NCBI GenBank assembly: GCA_024760905.1
Contig: CM045750.1
Coordinates: 12,799,419 to 12,863,418, forward strand
DNA from: Plotosus lineatus
Lineage: Eukaryota > Chordata > Actinopteri > Siluriformes > Plotosidae
Direction of reading: 5' to 3'
Length of the DNA: 64,000 bases
Of this stretch, positions 23,859-35,300 are shown in pieces. Made by a program: the position numbers and the translations under genes. The notes beneath the pieces were generated by a model. That model had not been told where the DNA came from, ran no database searches, and was given only the letters and a program-made list of their open reading frames with translations. Each line of letters starts with the position of its first letter. The first letter of the stretch is position 1.

Positions 23859-24168
23859 CCCAGCTAACACTGTCACATTGCAGCAACATCACTGCAACGT
23901 TACTTTACAGACTTAAAGTAGACTTGTAGACTTTGTAGACAAACGTCCCCAAACCGTTGCTGCAACGTCACGAGCGACGCCCGTGATGAACATGACAGAA
24001 ACGCCGCTGCAACGTCGCAGGCGACGTGCGAATGTGGTGGAAACGTTGGCACGGTTGCGTTGCAGCAACGTCGCTGCAACGTTTACATGACGTTACGTAC
24101 AACCTGGCAAAATTGCGACCTTTCTGCGACATTGCAAATGGTCACAACAACGTTGCGTGTTAGCTGGG
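23859..24168. mobile_element. Inverted-repeat element rich in GCAACGT motifs (310 bp)
   Basis: The 12-bp ends CCCAGCTAACAC and GTGTTAGCTGGG (with two mismatched bases inside) are inverted. The interior repeats CAACGT/ACGTTG motifs many times and has a palindromic CGTCGCAGGCGACG core. A possible short direct repeat TGTTAT flanks it. I take it as a DNA-transposon-derived MITE; superfamily not recognised. Confidence 0.7.
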
Positions 24169-24551
24169 TTGTTATGTTTTTATTATTATTAATAGTGTTA
24201 TTATAATTTTGTTGAAACAAATTTGTTCAGGGTGTTTCCTTAGGCCTTATGTATTAGGAAAAAAACTGTTGATAATTTTTTTAACTGCAAAAAATAATTC
24301 GGGCATTAAAGAGTCAGTGAGAAGTCCTAAAATTAAATAAAGAGAGCCCAGTAAGGAGTAGCTCAACATTTTCACAGTGTACAAACCGTACGCTGGGGGG
24401 CCAGCACCCAGTGTACACTTTTCAAACATAATGAAAATGTCAATCAAAATCATGTTGAACAATTCATAGAAACTTTCTACATTTGCAATCTCACTACACA
24501 CACTCAGCCCCACATTGTACAATCATTTGTATAACAGATATGTATAAAAAT
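24169..24551. other. Intron sequence, no recognised feature
   Basis: AT-rich, unrecognised. Confidence 0.35.
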
Positions 24552-24564
24552 ATATATGATCACT

Positions 24565-24871
24565 GGGCAGTCGTAGCCTAGTGGTGAAGGTGTTGGATCA
24601 CTGATCCTAAGGTTGGGAGTTCAAGCCCCACTCACCACAGGTCGTCACTGTCCCCCCCCAGTGCAGCTAACTGGGTTATCAAAGGCCAGCCATGTCTCTC
24701 ACTGTCTATAGTGAGAGGTTCATGTAAAAAAAAACATTTCTGACTTTCAGCAAGAGTAGGCTGCAAAGCCATCTTCAGTGTACTTTGCCTTCGCCCAGAG
24801 TTGGCTGGGATGGGTGCCAACCTCTATGTGACCCTAATTAGAATTAAACAGTTACAGAAAATGAACTGGTG
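24565..24871 (+). mobile_element. SINE-A1 with TSD
   Basis: Head GGGCAGTCGTAGCCTAGTGG, B box GAGTTCAAGCCCC, body with a small deletion, L2-like tail ending ACAGAAAATGAACTGGTG. 13-bp TSD ATATATGATCACT at 24552-24564 and 24872-24884. Confidence 0.93.
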
Positions 24872-24884
24872 ATATATGATCACT

Positions 24885-25246
24885 CACATGATCACTATTG
24901 GTTGTTCTGGTGTCAGTATACTTACTGCTCAAGGTCCTTTTCACTACAGACTGAGCAGACGCACATCACAGATCTGTTCCACTGGAACAGAGAACAACAT
25001 CCAAATCTATTTATTTTAAAATAAAAACACCTAGAGACATATCACTAAACATTAGAGATCCGTAAATAGAGCACTGCATAAAGTGTGTAATGTGCCTCTT
25101 ATAGCCCGAAACCTTACATCAGTCATCTACAGATCTCAGCTCGATACAAGAATTGCTTCAGAAATAGCTGATATCATCTCTATTAACTTTACTGTTGATG
25201 AAAGAGCACAGACACATCAGGTCTACACCCCACATAGCTACACAGA

Positions 25247-25289
<43 letters not shown>

Positions 25290-26010
25290 TGCACATATCC
25301 ATATCTGCAGTCCACAAGGGTGCGCTCTATCCTAGTTAAGTTGTTCAGTAAATAAATGACATACAAATATTACACTTGTTCCTTTATTTATTGAGGAATT
25401 ATCCAGTATTACATATGTGTAAGTGGTAAATAGATGTAAACCTTTACTTTCAGCCCCCCCCCATACACTAATTACTGTAACTACTGTACTGTGTTTATAG
25501 TAAATGTTGCTCAGGCCTGTACATGGGCTCGGAGGGGTTTTATTCCTCTGTGCAGGAAAGAATCAACTTAGGGACGACTTCAGCATTTTATAACATTACA
25601 TTTTTTCTTCATTAATTATTCTATGATAGCATGATTGACATCTTTAGAGTATTTTTTTGCTGCATCAACCGATTTCACTTGAGGTTCTTTTCACAGACAG
25701 ATGACCTGATATTTTCCATCAAAATACACTGTTATAATTCCATCAGGAGGACAGAGGAGACGCAGTGATTAATGCTCATGGTTAATAATCAGGAGGTCAG
25801 GAGCTGATAGCTTGGCCCATAACCATCAACTGCTCAATTGTATGAATGAGGGAACTGTAAATCACTCAGGGGAAGGTCAGCAAATATACGAGTAAATGTT
25901 AGAATAATGCTGATGCATTTTAATTTCTAACTGTATTTAAATAGATGGATGGCCCTTAGGTAAGGAACAGTAAAAACACTGAATATTTAAACCTTTTCAG
26001 ACTATAAATA
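24885..26010. other. Intron sequence with one (GT)n tract
   Basis: A (GT)n microsatellite at 25249-25286. The rest is unrecognised. Confidence 0.4.
25249..25286. repeat. (GT)n microsatellite
   Basis: 38-bp GT run. Confidence 0.96.
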
Positions 26011-26013
26011 TAC

Positions 26014-26313
26014 AGTCGGCTGCCAACTTATGAAATTAATCGGTCTAGAGCCCATTTCGTAACGCGGGGATTTCGTAAGTAGGGGTCGCATCTTACATGT
26101 TAAACGTCTAATTCGTTCCAAGGCTCCAGTCTTTGGACTGGATAAACCCCATAAACCCTTTAAAAATGATAAAAGTACACCAATTTTGTATGAAATATGT
26201 GTTAAAAGTAAAAGAAAATTATTTATTAAATCATTTAAACATTTCATTAACATATTAAACCATTTTATTAACATGTTTATTAATTAAATCATTATTAAAC
26301 ATTTTTATTAACA

Positions 26314-26375
<62 letters not shown>

Positions 26376-26690
26376 CCTATCTTTCTCTCTCTCTTTCTCT
26401 CTTGTGCGCGCACTGCGGGCCACGCCTACAAGACGTGAATTCAAAGCGCATTCCCTGCTTGACAAACTCAACTTTAATTTGATTTCTTGAGGGATCGGAA
26501 TTCCAGATGAGCTCAAATGCGCCCACATTTATTAAACATTTACTGAATTTAAACAACTTAAAAAAACTAAACTGAAAACTAAAGCGTGAAGCTTCCTTCT
26601 GTCTCTATCTGGGAGGCCAGCGGGCGGGATGTTGAGAGACAGCCAATGAGAAAGAAACTGGCGCGTTGATTGGCGCGTTTGAATTTTCAC
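26014..26690. mobile_element. Tigger element, partial, related to 582-1425
   Basis: Begins CAGTCGGCTGCCAACTTATG after TA and shares TACACCAATTTTGTATGAAA and GGCGGGATGTTGAGAGACAG with the element at 582-1425. A (CA)n tract is at 26311-26377. The right TIR is missing. Confidence 0.72.
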
Positions 26691-26747
26691 AACAATATCA
26701 CAACATTTATTTCCATCCAGAATTGGCTTCGATTTTTACTGACATTG

Positions 26748-27092
26748 CGAGGGCAGTGGTGGCCTGGTGGTATAGGCCGCTGGATTGCTGATCCTCGAGT
26801 TGGGGGTTCGAGTCCCACTCTCTACAAGGTTGTCACTGTCCCCCCAGTGGAGCTAACTGAGTCATCAAAGGCGGGCCATGTCTCTCACTGTCTATGGTGA
26901 GAGGCATGTAAAAGAACCATTGCTGACTTTCGTAAAGAGTAGCTGCAAAGCCACCAGCATGTCTGTTCCTTGCGAAAGGGTTGTGTCAGGAAGGGCATGT
27001 GACATGAAAAATTTATGCCAAATCAAAACGTGCGAATCATTCGCTGTGGCGACTCCTGAGAAAAGGGAAAAAGCCGAAAGGAAATCTTTTTC
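26748..27092 (+). mobile_element. SINE-A2 (RTE-tailed), full length, with TSD
   Basis: The same tRNA-like head (A box TGGCCTGGTGGT; B box GGTTCGAGTCC) and body as SINE-A1, but after CGTAAAGAGTAGCTGCAAAG the 3' end switches to CATTCGCTGTGGCGACTCCT and AAAGCCGAAAGGAA, matching the RTE LINE 3' end seen at 16107 and 58183. TSD ACTGACATTG at 26738-26747 and 27093-27102. Confidence 0.9.
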
Positions 27093-27180
27093 ACTGACAT
27101 TGTGAATTGATGTGCGTAAAGTCTTCTTCAGAACCTCCCACTTTCAATAAGGATTATATCAGAACTCTGGGCTGCTAGTA

Positions 27181-27584
27181 CAGTGGTACCTCACCTTACG
27201 ATAGTCCCAGAAAACAAAACATCCAGGTTACGAAAAACATTTTCTAAAATTTTTTTGTCTCTGTATACGAAACAAGTTCTTACAAAACGCACCAAATGCG
27301 CCATTCAAACATTCAAACAATGCACGAGCTGCTTTCCCATTGACTATCTTCCAACATCCCACCCTGCTGGCCTCCCATTGGCTAGGAGGGATGACGCAGC
27401 TCCCTCCCATTTGCTATTATGGAGCTGCATCTCCCATAATGCTTTTCATGTAAAGGACAGAATTACTGTTGTTTCATGTGTCTTTTTTGAAGTGTTCTCA
27501 TTACTTTATTTTTTGACTCAGGCTTTTAACCTTCCATAAACATTTGTAAGATTATAACTCTGCTAAGAAGACATGGTCAACACA

Positions 27585-27642
<58 letters not shown>

Positions 27643-28100
27643 GACACACACACATGCATGTGATTTCCGGTGATAGTGAAAAGAAGAAGCGGGCTCGTGG
27701 CATTCGGTTGAGTGATATCGCAAAGGAATACGGCCAAACCCGTCTACCATCGGGACGATATTGAAGCAGAAGGAGAACTTAAAAGGTATGCTTTTATAAT
27801 TTTTATAGGGTTTAGGGGGTAGTATTGGGGGCCATTCATGGATGTGGTGAAGGAGGACATGAAGGTCGTTGGTGCAAAAGAAGAAGATGCAAAGGATAGG
27901 GTGAGATGGAGGCAGATGATTTGCTGTGGCGACCACTGAAGGGAAAAGCCGAAAGGAAAAGAAGGAGAAGAAGGGGGTAGTATTGGGGGCCTTGGAACGA
28001 ATCACACGTTTTACATGTAAAATGCGGTTCAATTTATGAAAACTCCAGGTGAAGAAAAAGCCTCTGGAACGGATTAATTTTGTAAGGTGAGATACCACTG
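27181..28100. mobile_element. Tigger transposon remnant (920 bp) carrying an RTE insert
   Basis: TIRs CAGTGGTACCTCACCTTACG and GTAAGGTGAGATACCACTG flanked by TA (27179-27180, 28101-28102). Inside, a short frame RGIRLSDIAKEYGQTRLPSG near 27690-27760 resembles a Tigger helix-turn-helix. It also contains a (CA)n tract (27585-27651) and an RTE fragment at 27834-27972. Confidence 0.85.
27834..27972 (+). mobile_element. RTE 3' fragment (139 bp) nested in Tigger
   Basis: RTE 3' end (TTGCTGTGGCGACCACTGAA, AAAAGAAGGAGAAGAAG) flanked by the perfect 19-bp TSD GGGGGTAGTATTGGGGGCC at 27815-27833 and 27973-27991. Confidence 0.93.
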
Positions 28101-28102
28101 TA

Positions 28103-28590
28103 CATGCAAAATGGTTCCTCATGCCCCCCGAACCCCTCTTTCACAATTACACAGTTTTAATATATTCGCGCCATCAGGGAAGAGACAGTACATTTACATG
28201 ATGAACTACTCATACATGCGTACTAATCAGGTCATCAGTCACATACCAAACACTGCAGCGTGAGTCCTGTCGTATTCACCATGTTTGGCTCCACATGCGC
28301 ACGCTAGCAGTCCTTCTCACACGTGAAAAACATCAAGACCAACCTGCGGTCACGTTTAACAGATGGAAGCCTACACGCCTACATGAAGCTGAATCTCACC
28401 ACGTATCAACCACACTACAGCCATCAGCAACACCATGCAGCAGCAGAAGTCGCATCAATACTAAGAAGTACTTTTCTTATTAATAAATAACTTCATTATC
28501 ACAATGTCGTTTAAAATAAATTCAGAGTTTTATTGTACTCTCAAATTGATGGTCTTCTTTTTCAATTTAATTGTATTCAGTATTTATATA

Positions 28591-28624
<34 letters not shown>

Positions 28625-28700
28625 GCTCTCAGAGGATTAGATTTTAAAATATGTCTTTTTTTGGCTGTCTTAGTCTAAAAGGTTCCCGACCCCTGTTTTA
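28103..28700. other. Intron sequence with (TA)n(TATG)n tract
   Basis: A compound TA/GTAT microsatellite at about 28583-28624. No gene recognised. Confidence 0.4.
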
Positions 28701-28702
28701 CA

Positions 28703-28856
28703 GCCTCACACCATAGACAGTGAGAGACATGACCGGCCTTTGATAACCCAGTTAGCTGCACTGGGGGGAACAGTGACAACCTGTGGTGAATGGGGCTTGA
28801 ACCCCCAACCATAGGATCAATGATGCAGCACCTTTACCACCAGGCCACCACCACCC
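28703..28856 (-). mobile_element. SINE-A 5' half
   Basis: Antisense body and head only (GACAGTGAGAGACATGACCG to CAGGCCACCACCACCC). Confidence 0.8.
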
Positions 28857-29048
28857 GAAAGGGTTTTTTGATAATATAATTCACTTTAGGTAAATCATCT
28901 AATATAAGAAGAAGTTCAAGGGAAGGTCTCAACTATGATCTTAATTATAAAAACACCCCAAGAACATACCGGATTGGTGTATTTATTGTATGATGAATTT
29001 TTTTTTACTAATATATTTATTTATTTTTCTGACGAAATGCCAAACTAC

Positions 29049-29339
29049 GAGGGCAGTGGTGGCCTAGTGGTATAGGGTGCTGTGCCCCAGTGCAGCTAAC
29101 TGGGTTATCAAAGGCCAGCCATGTCTTCCACTGTCTATGGTGTGAGGCATGTAAAAGAACCATTGCTGACTTTCGTAAAGAGTAGGCTGCAAAGCCGTTG
29201 GTGTGTTTCCACCCTGCGATGGCCTGGCGAGCCGTCCAGGGTGTACTCTGCCCTCGCCCGAAGTTGGCTGGGATGGGCACCAGCCTCCCCGCGACCCAAA
29301 TTAGGATTAAGCGGATACAGAAAATGAACTGATGAACTG
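29049..29339 (+). mobile_element. SINE-A1 lacking the B box, with TSD
   Basis: Head A box is followed directly by the body; the B-box part of the tRNA unit is deleted. TSD ATGCCAAACTAC at 29037-29048 and 29340-29351. Confidence 0.92.
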
Positions 29340-29351
29340 ATGCCAAACTAC

Positions 29352-30427
29352 TTCAAACAGCGCTAACAACCTGTAGATAAACAGCTATCTTGTTTGTGTT
29401 ATATTTGTGATATGTATTTCTTTGATACCCCCAGTCTCTGTATCGTTAGAGAAATAATCTCTAATAATATGGAAAACAATGGCAATAAACTTATAAAAGG
29501 AATTAAATAAGGCAAAGTTCTGAAATTTACACTGAAGATTGTATTTCAGTAGAAATTAAACACCTCTCCAAGTTTATTTTTCTTCCTCCCATTAGTTTAC
29601 TACTACTCTGGTTTATCTCAAAGAAAAATGACTTGATTTCAAGATAACCCATAGTCCACAACTATTGGCCAGAGCCGGTCAGAATCCGAGCGTATAATAA
29701 ATGAGTTCTCTTTCTGGTCTTTCTTCTACGTCTTGAATTATAGTGTGATGTTATACACTGATGAAACCCCAAGTGAGTTGCCTCAGGTTGTCCACGTTGG
29801 GAGGAGAGGAATGAAGACTGCATGATGAAGAGTGATTAGGCAGTGCTCGTCACACTCATCCTCCAGCCTACGACCATGTGGCGCCCTACTAGCAGCTTGG
29901 TTTGTATGTAGGCACGTGTGTAGGTGTAAAAACTTCACTGACGTCAACAGATTATATATATTGTGCCAAATAAAAATGGACTTGTGTGTCGACAGTGTGT
30001 TTGTGTGTAGATGGGATCAGAAACAATAATGTAGGCGGATGCTTCGTAAACACATGAAAAGAATCACTACATGCAAATTTGCATACTTTTAAGTGTTAAA
30101 CCCATCCACACACAAGCAGTTCAGCAAATGAGTGAGTGAGTGATTTCGTATGAATCCAGGAATCGAACTCGATCTACATGTTGAGTTCACTGAGACTGTG
30201 AAAGTTTTTTGAGCTGATATGTGACTTTTTTGTTATTAATGTTGTGGAAACGTCCAGATTGAAAGAGAGTGAAAACATCAGGAAAAACCAAGGAAGACAG
30301 ATCTTAAAAATAAAGCAAACGCCCACCTAAAAAAGCCTACAATAAGCGCCTGGTACTATGGGACGAGGAAATAAAAATACCAAGAGCAACACTATAATAA
30401 AGACACTGGACATTTTAGCACAGCAGC
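29352..30427. other. Intron sequence, no recognised feature
   Basis: About 1.1 kb of unrecognised mixed sequence. Confidence 0.4.
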
Positions 30428-30442
30428 GACCCTTATTGAAAA

Positions 30443-30785
30443 CCTTCTTCTTTTCCTTTCCGCTGTTCCCTTTTTCTCCGGGGTCGCCACAGCGAATCAT
30501 CACGCTTGATTTGGCATAGGTTTTTATGATGGATGCTCTTCCTGACACAACCCAACAAACACGCTGATGGCTTTGCAGCTACTCTTGTCAAAAGTCAGCA
30601 ATGTTTTTTTTTTTACATGTCCCTCACCATAGACAGTGAGAGACATAGCCGGCCTTTGATAACCCAGTTAGCTGCATTGGGGGGGGGGGGGGGGACGGTG
30701 ACAACCTTGTGGAGAGTGGGACTCAAACCCCCAACCCTAGGATCAGTGATCCAGCACCCTTTACCACCAGGCCACCACCGCCCTA
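30443..30785 (-). mobile_element. SINE-A2 (RTE-tailed) with probable TSD
   Basis: Antisense RTE-like tail (CTTCTTCTTTTCCTTTCCGC), body, G16 run and head. Flanked by GACCCTTATTGAAAA (30428-30442) and GACCCTCATTTAAAA (30788-30802), two mismatches. Confidence 0.85.
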
Positions 30786-30803
30786 GAGACCCTCATTTAA
30801 AAT

Positions 30804-31837
30804 GTCTGTCTTCCTTTCGGCTTTTTCCCTTTTACTCGGGAGTCGCCACAGCGAATCATCTGATTCACACGTTTGATTTGGCAGAGGTTTTTACGTCGGA
30901 TGCCCTTCCTGTCACAACCCTTTTAGCAAGGGACAGAAACACGCTGACGACTTTGCAGCTACTCTTTACGAATGTCAGCAATGGTTCTTTTACATGTCTC
31001 TCACCATAGACCAGTGCTTCTCAAATAGTGGGGCGCGCCCCCCTGGGGGGGCGTGATGGGATGCTGAGGGGGGCGCGTGTGACCCAGGAGAACATGCTTT
31101 TTTTCCGCCGTACTACAAGAAAGTGTAATTGCACATCCACTCCAGTAGTTGGCAGTGGCGCCCTCATTGCCCATTGTGCGCAGCGAGTATTAACTCTTCA
31201 ACTGCTTCAAACCTCGCTTTGAGAAGCTGTGTGCTGCAAAACGTGCTCATTGTAGCCATTAATCTTGGCTTCCTCATTTTGAGAAAAAAAAATCAGCACA
31301 AATTGTTCTATTTGTTCTTGTTTTGTAGGTTAAAGTGTTTATATATTGTGCTCCTGAGTTAATGTTTCTGAAGTCAATTTGAATTAATTATTTATTGATT
31401 TTATTTTCAGCAGCAAATGGTGTGGTAAGTTTGTCAAAAATGTAACAAGGATATTATTATTTTTAAATTTAAGGCAAATTGATGCACTTTCTTTTACAGA
31501 CTAATAAAAAATGTTAAAGTTATTCTTGTAAGTTGAACTATATCTCTTTCTTTTTGTTTTATTTATGTTAACAAGGATACGATATAATGAAGAGATATAC
31601 CTGTAACTATATTATAGAAAAAAGTTATAATTTATAGTTGCGGTGGAAAGTGGGTGGTGGGGGGGCGCGAATTGTTTTCTTCTTGCTAGGGGGGGCGTAA
31701 CAGAAAATAATTGAGAAGCACTGCCATAGACAGTGAGAGACATGGCCCTGTTTCGAGGGGTGGTGAAACCATCCTCTCTCTTCAGGTGATTATAGAAGAA
31801 TATATATACATACATATACATATATATATATATATAT
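30804..31837 (-). mobile_element. Second SINE-A2 inserted at the same site, carrying a hAT element
   Basis: Antisense RTE-like tail (TCTGTCTTCCTTTCGGCTTT) and body split by the hAT element at 31012-31723; the far end is altered and TA-rich. The 17-bp TSD AGACCCTCATTTAAAAT lies at 30787-30803 and 31838-31854, so it reused the TSD of the neighbouring SINE. Confidence 0.88.
31012..31723. mobile_element. hAT non-autonomous element (712 bp)
   Basis: Ends CAGTGCTTCTCAAATAGTGG and AATAATTGAGAAGCACTG are inverted. Perfect 8-bp TSD CCATAGAC at 31004-31011 and 31724-31731, which is SINE-A body sequence. No transposase ORF. Confidence 0.95.
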
Positions 31838-31854
31838 AGACCCTCATTTAAAAT

Positions 31855-32289
31855 CACTATCTTAAATCTTTACTCACTCGAGTGACATGAAAACATGAGA
31901 AGATAAGTTATGTAACATCTTAATTACATAAGACCGGCTGTGTGCCGGCTCCTGGAGAGGCATGCGTTTCTTTTTCAACATTAAAATCATGCTACTGCAG
32001 TGAAGGAGAAGGACTGGACTGTACGAAAACTCATAACGTTCCACTGCTCTCACTCTCATCCCTTTCGTTTCTGTCCCTTTTGTTTTTGTCCCTTTCACAC
32101 TCATCCCTTTCATTTTAGTTTATTTCACTCTTCTCCTTTTTATTCTGGTAACCTCAAGTAACCTGAAAAAATTCACAACTGAACTTCACTAGAACTCTCT
32201 CGCTCTCTTTCTCTCTTTCTTTCTCTCTCTCTGCTCCAAATACAATGTCAGCATCACTCCCTCTCCTTGTTGCTTCACCACACACTCAT

Positions 32290-32334
<45 letters not shown>

Positions 32335-33177
32335 GCGCATCTATTAATCTATTAATAGAGCTATCTATCAGGAGTTCCACCTTTCGGCAGATCCCCAATC
32401 TGAATAATAAAGACTGAACCAATTCCATAATTTTTTATTGACTGCTTTGCCTTTGACAATGTAAACATAGCCATGTAATCACATTCTCAAATTTCCTGCA
32501 AACCCCTTGACATGTTTATGTCAATGTCTCCTTCCATGTGAACTCTTTAATGCTTTAATGTACATAGCTTTATCAGTACTGTATTTGGGATTGTAAGCAG
32601 AGCACATCTAAGAGAAAAAACAAAAACAACTTTAAAACACATTCTCTATAGTAAGTGTGTGTGAGAGCGAGAGAGAGAGAGAGAGAGAGAGATGCACTGC
32701 AAGTTCCCACCTGGCTGATATGACTCAGCAGAAATATTCAGTATGTTGTTCATGCTCTGCTTCGATCCAGACAACCATCTGGAGTCTGACAAAACCTTAC
32801 TCAGTGGACTGAACTACATTTCAAAATCCTGTACATGATCACACTTGTTCTAACCGTTCAGCTCATGTTAAAATCTTCCGATTTTACAAAGTAACAAGAC
32901 AGAGTAAGGTATTTATAATTCCCTGAGCACAAACCATGAATTAACCAAAACAGCAGTACAGTATATTATATTCTGTAATTATTTTTAACCGAACCCACCC
33001 ATCCCAACGTTGGCATATGTAAGTTTAACACATGAAAGTGAAAAACAAGACAGAGGCTTCAATTAAGGTGATGAACCTCACTTGTGTGTAATTAATGGCA
33101 AGTTATATATTTATTGTTTGCAGTGCAGTTAGTAATCAGAAAGAGAATGCTAAGTGTGAGCAAGCACAGAGCAATTT
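31855..33177. other. Intron sequence with CA and GA tracts
   Basis: (CA)n at 32293-32332 and (GA)n at 32665-32692; also a pyrimidine-rich stretch at 32195-32232. No gene recognised. Confidence 0.45.
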
Positions 33178-33308
33178 GCAATTTGAGTTGCTGTGTGTGG
33201 CTCAAGTAACCATTTGTAATTTGAGTGGCCATGTGTGGTTATTCAAATCATGCACAGCCACTCAAATTACAAATGGCTACTTGAGCCACACACAGCAACT
33301 CAAATTGC
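33178..33308. repeat. Inverted repeat: 52-bp arms, 27-bp loop
   Basis: The arm at 33178-33229 (GCAATTTGAGTTGCTGTGTG...) and the arm at 33257-33308 are reverse complements with one mismatch. The arms are made of diverged units of the adjacent 19-bp minisatellite in opposite orientations. Confidence 0.95.
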
Positions 33309-33335
33309 ACACAAAAGTAATCACTTATTATTATT

Positions 33336-34371
33336 TGTGTGATTTGTGCTGTTGTGTGTGATTTGTGTTGTTGTGTGTGCTTTGTATTGCCATGTGTGAT
33401 TTGTGTAGCCGTGTTTGATTTGTATTGCCGTGTGTGATTTGTCTTGCTGTGTGTGATTTGAGATGCCATGTGTGATTTGAGTAGCCAAGTTTGATTTGTG
33501 TTGCTGTGTGTGATTTGAGTAGCTGTGTTTGATTTGAGTAGCCGTGTGTGATTGGAGTAGCCATGTCTGATTTGTGTTGCCATATGTGATTTGAGTAGCT
33601 GTGTTTGATTTGAGTAGCCGTGTGTGATTTGAGTAGCCCATGTTTGATTTGTGTTGCCGTATGTGATTTGTGTTGCCCTGTGTGATTTGAGTAGCCATGT
33701 GTGATTTGAGTAGCCATGTGTGATTTGAGTAGCCAAGTTTGATTTGTGTTGCTGTGTGTGATTTGAGTAACTGTGTTTGATTTGAGTAGCCGTGTGTGAT
33801 TGGAGTAGCCATGTCTGATTTGTGTTGCCATGTGTGATTTGAGTAGCTGTGTTTGATTTGAGTAGCCGTGTGTGATTTGAGTAGCCATGTTTGATTTGAG
33901 TAGCCATGTGTGATTTGAGTAGCCAGGTTTGATTTGTGTTGCTGTGTGTGATTTGAGTAGCTGTGTTTGATTTGAGTAGCCGTATGTGATTTGTGTTGCC
34001 GTGTGTGATTTGAGTAGCCATGTGTGATTTGAGTAGCCATGTGTGATTTGAGTAGCTGTGTGTGATTTGAGTAGCCCATGTTGGATTTGTTTTACCATAT
34101 GTGATTTGTGTTGCCCTGTGTGATTTGAGTAGCCATGTGTGATTTGAGTAGCCATGTGTGATTTGAGTAGCTGTGTGTGATTTGAGTAGCCGTGTGTGAT
34201 TTGAGTAGTCGTGTGTGATTTGTATTGCCGTATGTGATTTGAGATGCTGTGTGTGATTTGTGTTGCCGTGTGAGATTTGAGTAGCCATGTTTGATTTGTG
34301 TTGCCGTGTGAGATTTGAGTAGCCATGTTTGATTTGTGTTGCCGTGTGAGATTTGTGTTGTCGTGTGTGAT
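33336..34371. repeat. 19-bp minisatellite, about 54 units
   Basis: The unit is GATTTGAGTAGCCATGTGT with a second common variant GATTTGTGTTGCC.... No stop codon occurs in the unit on the minus strand, so all three minus frames stay open and give long ORFs up to 381 residues with a 19-residue period; these are artefacts. A higher-order repeat is visible: GCCAAGTTTGATTTG recurs at 33484 and 33732, 248 bp (13 units) apart. Confidence 0.97.
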
Positions 34372-35266
34372 TTAACCCAGTGAAAGCTCCCACTTTTCAT
34401 ATATAAAAATAATGAAATATAAGATAAAGAACATTCAAATTATCTACACACATGAATCTTAGTGTTTCAGGAGAGATGGTGATGAGGTCTACTGGAGGCC
34501 CAACCCCAACTTGAACCACTTAATGTTGATGAAGTGGATGTTTGATTTCATTAAGATGGAGCTACAGCGCACACAGCTGGAAGATCACTTTAAGAGCTGA
34601 GGGAACTGTTTCAATATCGGGTCATCTCATCCCGTGGTGACATTGGGTGGCAGCCCATTTCCCTGACCACGCCCCTTGTGATTCCTTTCTGTGTTGCTAC
34701 TTTAAATCATGAATGTGTTCCAAACTCTGGAAGCCCATAAGATTGTTATTTAGCAGGAGATCGTCGCTATTCCACCCAACATGACCTGTCTAGCCAGCCA
34801 TTGCAGCCTTCAGAAATCACCTCCAAGAGTGTACGTAGAGACAATCCTGGCACCATGTAGAGGATCATCTTTAAACCATGATAAATAACGTCTGTACCGA
34901 ATGGAGTTTTATGTAGTTTCATGTTTTTCGTTTTAATTTAGCTTTGAAATGTGGGCGGTTTTCTTGGGTCATATTGTATCATCTAATTGAATATTTGCTT
35001 ATCAAAAAGGCCTTAGAAGAATAAGCTGCTGTGTTTAACTCTCTCATCTGGAGAAGGGATTAGTAAGAGATTTAATTCAATTAAATGAGAGATAATATTA
35101 ATGTAAGGCAGATGTAGACGTGATGGAGACAGTGGGGCTCAGTGTGCTTAATGGAGAGGAAGATGGCTTCTGTGTATGTAACAGCAAATTAATTCCAAAC
35201 ATTGTGTCCTAATAAACACGTGACTGATAATAATATAATCAGGGTTCACTGTGAAGGTTTATAAAT

Positions 35267-35300
<34 letters not shown>

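Noticed and set aside
26755..26840. tRNA-like sequence with A and B boxes
   Set aside because: It is the head of a SINE repeated about 20 times in the window with TSDs and 3' tails; it does not fold as a clean tRNA with an acceptor stem, so no tRNA gene is called.
33336..34371. Possible CRISPR-like repeat array
   Set aside because: Units are directly adjacent without unique spacers and the genome is eukaryotic; it is a minisatellite.
33248..34393. A 381-residue minus-strand ORF with HTATQIKHGYSNHT-like repeats (and long ORFs in the other two frames)
   Set aside because: All three minus frames are open because the 19-bp minisatellite unit has no stop; the 19-residue period is three units of the DNA repeat. 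Not a gene.
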